Below, piece after piece: positions 22,495 through 26,457 of a DNA stretch of 26,457 nt (its first letter is position 1; each line of letters starts with the position of its first letter). Source of the stretch: Arachnopeziza araneosa (taxonomy: Eukaryota; Ascomycota; Leotiomycetes; Helotiales; Arachnopezizaceae). The notes under the pieces were generated by a model. It did not search any database. It was not told the DNA's origin and worked only from the letters and a program-made list of their open reading frames with translations. The stretch is from contig QYAI01000244.1 of assembly GCA_003988855.1 (NCBI GenBank), positions 1-26,457 of the forward strand, in the 5' to 3' direction. The translations under genes were made by a program, and so were the position numbers.

Positions 22495-22547
22495 GTATTA
22501 TGCGAAGAGTATTACGTAAGAGTATTACGTGCTTCGCACATAATACT
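22495..22547. repeat. Compound ACGT hairpin
   Basis: AGTATTACGTGC (22521-22532) pairs with GCACATAATACT (22536-22547) around TTC with one mismatch. AGTATTATGCGAAG (22495-22508) can pair instead with CTTCGCACATAATACT, leaving two bases bulged. The two folds are mutually exclusive and share the right arm. The GTGCGAAGCAC-type core links it to the copies at 22208 and 22335. Confidence 0.75.
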
Positions 22548-22970
22548 CGTAAGTTATATATTTTTTATTTATTTATTTTTTATTTAAAAAACTAATTAAA
22601 TTAATAAATTATTCTTTTAATTATTCTTTAATAAATTACTTAATAATTACTTTTTAATTACTAACTATAAGCTAGTATGTAAGTATATAGTATGTTATAA
22701 AAATGTTTTGAAAAGTTACGTGATTAGTTACATAACTTTGAAAAATAACGTAATAGTTACGTAATTAAAAAGAAAAACACGTAACTTTAATTACGTGTTA
22801 ATAAATAGTAAAATTGTAGTTTTATTTGTAATAGTTATTTAAATTCTGCTTACTAAACTACAGTTTATAATGTTATAATTCTTTGTTTTAATATATTAAT
22901 ATTAATTACACGAGATTAAGTTACGTAATTAAAATTTATTAATTAAAGTATTTTATACTAATTACGTACG
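22548..22970. other. AT-rich spacer with TTACGTAA-like words
   Basis: I see no gene here. From about 22700 GTTACGT, TAACGTAA, TTACGTAATT and related words recur, and GA is commoner than elsewhere. AACACGTAA (22776-22784) and TTACGTGTT (22791-22799) form a 9-bp stem with a 6-base loop. The stretch leads into the three-copy repeat that follows and shares its words. Confidence 0.55.
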
Positions 22971-23410
22971 AGAAGTTGTAATTAAATGTAAGATAAGTTA
23001 TAATAATGCAGTAGTTGTTTATAACTTATAGCTGTAACGTATTAATTGTAATAACTTTAAGTTACGTGTTTATTTATAAAATCTTAACTAGTTAATTACT
23101 ATTAATACATTATAAGTAGTTACAAACAAGAAGTTGCAATTAAATGTGTAAGATAAGTTATAATAATGCGAGATTATTTATAACTGTTTGTGTTACGTTA
23201 TTAATTGCGAAAACTTTAAGTTACATAATACATCGTAAAATATTAATTGTTTAATTACTATTAATTTAATAAAACTTTAAGTAGTTACAAAAAGTTGCAA
23301 TTAAACAAAATAAGTTATTGCGAAGTTATAACTTATAGCTGTTACAAGTTAATTGTAAACTTTAAGTTACGTAGTTATTTATAATATTTTATAACTAACT
23401 ATTATATTGT
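22971..23410 (+). repeat. Tandem repeat of about 160 bp, three copies
   Basis: Units start at 22971, 23129 and 23290 with (A)GAAGTTG(C/T)AATTAAA. They run through ATAAGTTAT, TATAACTTATAGCTGT, TTAATTG and ACTTTAAGTTACGT to ATTAATTA-like ends. Spacings are 158 and 161 bases, and the last copy is shorter. In copy 1 ATAAGTTATAA (22993-23003) and TTATAACTTAT (23019-23029) form a perfect 11-bp stem; in copy 3 the loop is shorter. Copies differ by C/T, G/A and small gaps. A unit close to nucleosome length with an internal dyad is reminiscent of centromeric or replication-linked satellites, but three copies are too few to say. Confidence 0.8.
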
Positions 23411-23615
23411 TTTAATATGTAATAACTTGTATTTCTTGTACGTATTAATAATAAACTAATATATTAATAATAAACTAATAATATATTAATAATAAACTTG
23501 TAATAAATAAATAATTAATTAATATTAATAAAATTAACTGTAATATATTTATTTATTATATTTAATAGTGTTTAATGTATTTGCTTATATAAAGCGTATT
23601 TTTTGTTATTTTTGC
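23411..23615. other. AT-rich spacer
   Basis: The stretch 23450-23510 holds AATATATTAATAATAAACT words in an imperfect tandem pattern. The rest has no gene or fold that I can recognise. It ends where the 10-bp satellite starts. Confidence 0.5.
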
Positions 23616-25829
23616 TTAAGTATTTTATATATATTTTGTATATATTTTACATATATTTTTAAATATATTTAAGTAGTTTTAACTAGTTTGTATATATTTT
23701 TTAGTATTTTTAAATAGTTTTTAATAGTTTTAAATTGTTTTAAGCGTTTTATATATATTTTTTAGTATTTTTATATAGTTTTAAATAATTTTAAGTATTT
23801 TTTATAAATTTTTAAATATTTTTAAGTATTTTTAAGTAGTTTAAAGTGTTTTATATATAATTTTAAATATTTTTACGTTACTATAAGTAGTTTTATATAG
23901 CTTTAAGTATTTTTAAATATTTTATATATGTTTTAGCTAGTTTTAAGTATTTTATATATATTTTATATATTTTTTAGCTATTTTTAAGTATTTTTAGCAG
24001 TTTTAAATAAGTTTAAATAGTTTTAACTATTTTTAATTAGTTATAAGTAGTTTTAAGCAACTTTAAGTAGTTTATATATAATTTTAAGTATTTTTAAGTA
24101 GTTTTAAGTAGCTTTTTATAGTTTTATATAGTTTTATATAATTTAATTAGTTTTACATAGTTTTTAGTAATTTTAAATAGTTTTAAGTACTTTTAAAAAG
24201 TTTTTTATAGTTTTATATAGTTTTATATAGTTTAAATAGTTTTAAGTAATTTTAAGTAATTTTAAGCACTTTTAAGTATTTTTTTAATAGTTTAAGTAAT
24301 GTTTTTAAATGTTTTTATATAGTTTATAGTAGTTTTAAACAATTTTAGCAGTTTATAATAATTTTAAATATTTTATATTTATTTTTAAGTAGTTTTAAAT
24401 GTTTTATATATATTTTTATATATTATTAACTATTTTTAAATAGTTTTAAGTAATTTTAACTAATTTTTAGCATTTTTAAGTATTTTATATTTATTTTTAA
24501 GTTTTTTTTGTAGTTTTTAATAGTTTTAAGTAGTTTTAAATATTTTTAACTATTTTTGTACGAATTAAAGTAAGTTTAAGTAATTTTAAGCAAATTTAAG
24601 TAGTTTTAAATATTTTTATATAAGTTTAAGTAGTTTTAAGTATTATATATTTGTTTTTAAGTAGTTTTAATTATTTAAGTATTTTTAAATAGTTATAATT
24701 ATTTTATATAGTTTTTTAAATATTTATAAATATTTTAAACTAATTTTAAGTAATTTAAATAATTTTAAGTAGTTTTAATTAGTTTTAAGCAGTTAGTATA
24801 TATTTTTAACTATTTTTAAGTAATTTTACGCAATTTTAAGTAGTTTAAATAATTTTAAATAATTTTAAGTATTTTATATATATTTTATATAAATATTTAA
24901 GTATTTTTAAGTTATTTTAAGTTATTTTAAGTAGTTTAAAGTAAGTTTATAAAGTATATATATATATTTTTTAGTATTTTAAGAAGTTTTAAATAGTTTT
25001 AAGCAGTTTTAAATAATTTTTTTTAAATATTTTTAAATATTTTTAAATAGCTTTAAATAGTTTTAAGTAGTTTTAAGTAAATTTAAATAGTTCGTATATA
25101 CTTTTAAGTAATATTATATATATAATTAAGTATTTTTATATATTTTTAAATTTTTTAAGTAGTTTTAAATAATTTTAAATAGTTTTAAGTATTTAGTATA
25201 AATTTTTTATATATTTTTTATATATTTATATATATTTTTAAGAAGTTTAAAGTAGTTTATATTTTTTTATAAATATATTTTAACTATTCTTAACTATTTT
25301 TACGTAATATTAAATAGTGTTAAGCTTTTTATATATTTTATTAAGTATTTTTAAGTATTTTTTAGTATTGTTATATAGTTATAAGCAATTTTAAATAGTT
25401 TTAAACATTTTATATATATTTTTAAGTATTTTTAGCATTTTATATATATTTTTTAATAGTTTTATATATTTTTAAGTATTTTTTAAATATTTTTAAATAT
25501 TTTTAAATAATTTTAACTTAATTTAAGTAGTTTTAAGCATTATTTATTTATTTTTAAGTTTTTTTAAGTTTTTTTTTATATATTTTTATATATTTTTTAT
25601 ATATTTTTATATATTTTTATATATTTTTAAGTAATTTTATATAATTTAAACTATTTTTAGTAGTTTTAAATAGTTTTAAGTATTTTTAAATATTTTTAAG
25701 TATTTTATATATATTTTTAAGTATTATATAGTTTTAAGTAGTTTTAAATACTTTTAAGTAATTTTAAATGTTTTTAAGTATTTTTTATATATTTTTAATT
25801 GTTTTTACGTAGTTTTAAATAGTTTTAAC
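23616..25829 (+). repeat. 10-bp minisatellite, block B
   Basis: About 2.2 kb uses the same unit and orientation as block A: TTTTAAGTAG, TTTTAAATAG and TTTTAAGTAA with TATATAT interruptions. It is as degenerate as block A and has no open frame. It ends abruptly at the LTR that starts at 25830. Blocks A and B lie about 8.6 kb apart, separated by a quite different AT repeat landscape. They may be one ancient array split by expansion of the middle, or two independent arrays. Confidence 0.9.
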
Positions 25830-26111
25830 TGTAACAGCACGAACACGGATGTAGCTAGTTAAAAAGCATATAAGAGTGCGTTAATAGTTTAAGTACATTT
25901 AGTTTATAAGCTAGCTACGAAGAAAAAAAAAAATATAAAAAAAGAAAAACTACAAAAGTAAAGTATGCTTTATCTACAGTAAACTTTTTTCTAGCTTTAG
26001 TTTAAATAAACTTTAAATATACTTTTTATTTTTTACACTTTAGAAATAAGATCTTGTTGCTTGTGCTGTTTACACATAACAATTAGTTTACGTAATATTT
26101 TGCTTATTACA
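25830..26111 (-). repeat. LTR of the second element
   Basis: This 282-bp LTR starts TGTAACAGCACGAACAC and ends TTATTACA, so TGTAA...TTACA forms a 5-base terminal inverted repeat with the TG...CA ends of LTRs. Its start gives the likely unmutated form of the TGTAATAGCA start at 7052 and 14301. TATAAGCTAGCTACGA (25905-25920) is shared exactly with 14378-14393. The middle differs in sequence and length, so it is a sister family or subfamily and not a third copy. The flanking five bases are TTAAC (25825-25829); the other side of the element is outside the window. Confidence 0.75.
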
Positions 26112-26123
26112 TTTTTTTTTTTT
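26112..26123 (-). other. Candidate polypurine tract of the second element
   Basis: A T-run follows the LTR directly, which is a run of A on the minus strand. It occupies the same place as 7302-7313 in the first element. The agreement between two diverged elements strengthens both calls. Confidence 0.4.
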
Positions 26124-26298
26124 AGACTAAAGCTTGTTCTTAAGCTTTTCTAGATAGTTCTAATATAAATTAAACTTTGTTTAATTATATGTGTTTTGCT
26201 TTCGTTGCATTTAAAAGTTACTTAATCTAAGTCTAATACAAACAAAAAAAGCAAGAAAAGTTTTTAATACGCTTTAAACAAAGATAAAAGCAAGAATA

Positions 26299-26345
26299 AC
26301 AAAAAAAATAAAAATAAAAAATAAAAAATAAAAAATAAAAATTAA
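26299..26345 (+). repeat. (AAAAAT)n simple repeat
   Basis: AAAAAT and AAAAAAT units run from about 26303 to 26342 in the interior of the second element. The tract is a plain A-rich microsatellite with no other signal. Confidence 0.8.
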
Positions 26346-26394
26346 GTAGCGTATTAGATTTTTTTTTTTAAAGTTAGTAGCGTTTTAGTGCTTT

Positions 26395-26408
26395 AATGCT
26401 TAAGCATT
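26395..26408. repeat. Palindrome AATGCTTAAGCATT
   Basis: A perfect 14-base palindrome inside the second LTR element. It is short and of unknown meaning. Confidence 0.5.
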
Positions 26409-26457
26409 GTTTGCGTAAAATTTTTTTTTTTTTACTATGCTTATTACTTTGTTTTTT

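Larger units (their letters stand above)
25830..26457 (-). mobile_element. Second LTR retrotransposon, cut by the window end
   Basis: This element begins with an LTR (25830-26111) related to the pair at 7052 and 14301. It continues into a T-run and then AAAGCTTGTTCTTAAGC (26136-26152), which matches the sequence just inside the left LTR of the first element. Beyond that the interiors diverge. It retains TC, GA and GG words such as ACGGATG, AAGATCTTG and TAGATAG, so it is less decayed. No reading frame is visible in the part present. As with the first element, a purine run on minus next to the LTR suggests minus orientation, with this as the 3' end. Confidence 0.7.

Noticed and set aside
1240..25829. 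Telomere-type repeat
   Set aside because: TTTTAAGTAG does not match known fungal telomere repeats such as TTAGGG, lacks the G-run, and is internal and degenerate.
1..26457. Mitochondrial origin of the AT-rich DNA
   Set aside because: No mitochondrial genes, tRNAs or introns are seen over 26 kb, and LTR retrotransposons with target duplications point to nuclear DNA.

Overview
The window is about 26.5 kb of extremely AT-rich DNA in which I find no intact gene. Stop codons fill all six frames. The only open frame of any length, 16044-16238, is low-complexity F/I/Y/L and lies inside a repeat array. The one insert with ordinary composition, a 210-bp solo LTR at 11255-11464, is about 45% GC, while the sequence on either side is near 12-15%. 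This suggests that the AT bias was imposed on older DNA by mutation and is not the general composition of the genome. LTR retrotransposons decayed by C-to-T change, inside a gene-free AT block, fit the AT-rich compartments of filamentous ascomycetes that have repeat-induced point mutation (RIP) or a similar process. The host assignment is inference; no gene here confirms it.

Layout: 1-1239 is degraded, non-satellite DNA of unknown origin. 1240-7051 is a degenerate 10-bp minisatellite (consensus near TTTTAAGTAG). 7052-14527 is a complete but fully decayed LTR retrotransposon of 7,476 bp. Its two LTRs are recognisable, it has a GTTTT target duplication, and the 210-bp solo LTR is nested inside it. 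14528-15046 is the continuation of the same 10-bp array, so the element sits in the satellite. 15047-22200 is a patchwork of other AT minisatellites with local periods of 8, 17, 19, 20, 34, 38, 40 and 50 bp, plus a longer degenerate repeat family (20678-21190). 22201-23615 is less repetitive and holds ACGT-centred hairpins and a three-copy tandem repeat of about 160 bp. 23616-25829 is a second block of the 10-bp satellite. 25830-26457 is the start of a second, better preserved retrotransposon of a related family. Its LTR also abuts the 10-bp satellite in the same orientation, and it runs off the window.

Three things stand out. First, the residual cytosines have a strong context bias: TC, CC, GA and GG are almost absent while AC and GC persist. 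Second, the satellite has a T-tract every 10 bp, the phasing expected of curved or nucleosome-ordering DNA. Third, the repeats show a gradient of mutational age: the solo LTR is intact, the element at 25830 is intermediate, and the element at 7052 and the satellites are saturated. The window looks like a heterochromatic, possibly pericentromeric or centromeric, block; that role is a hypothesis. I found no evidence of a new enzymatic or defence system.
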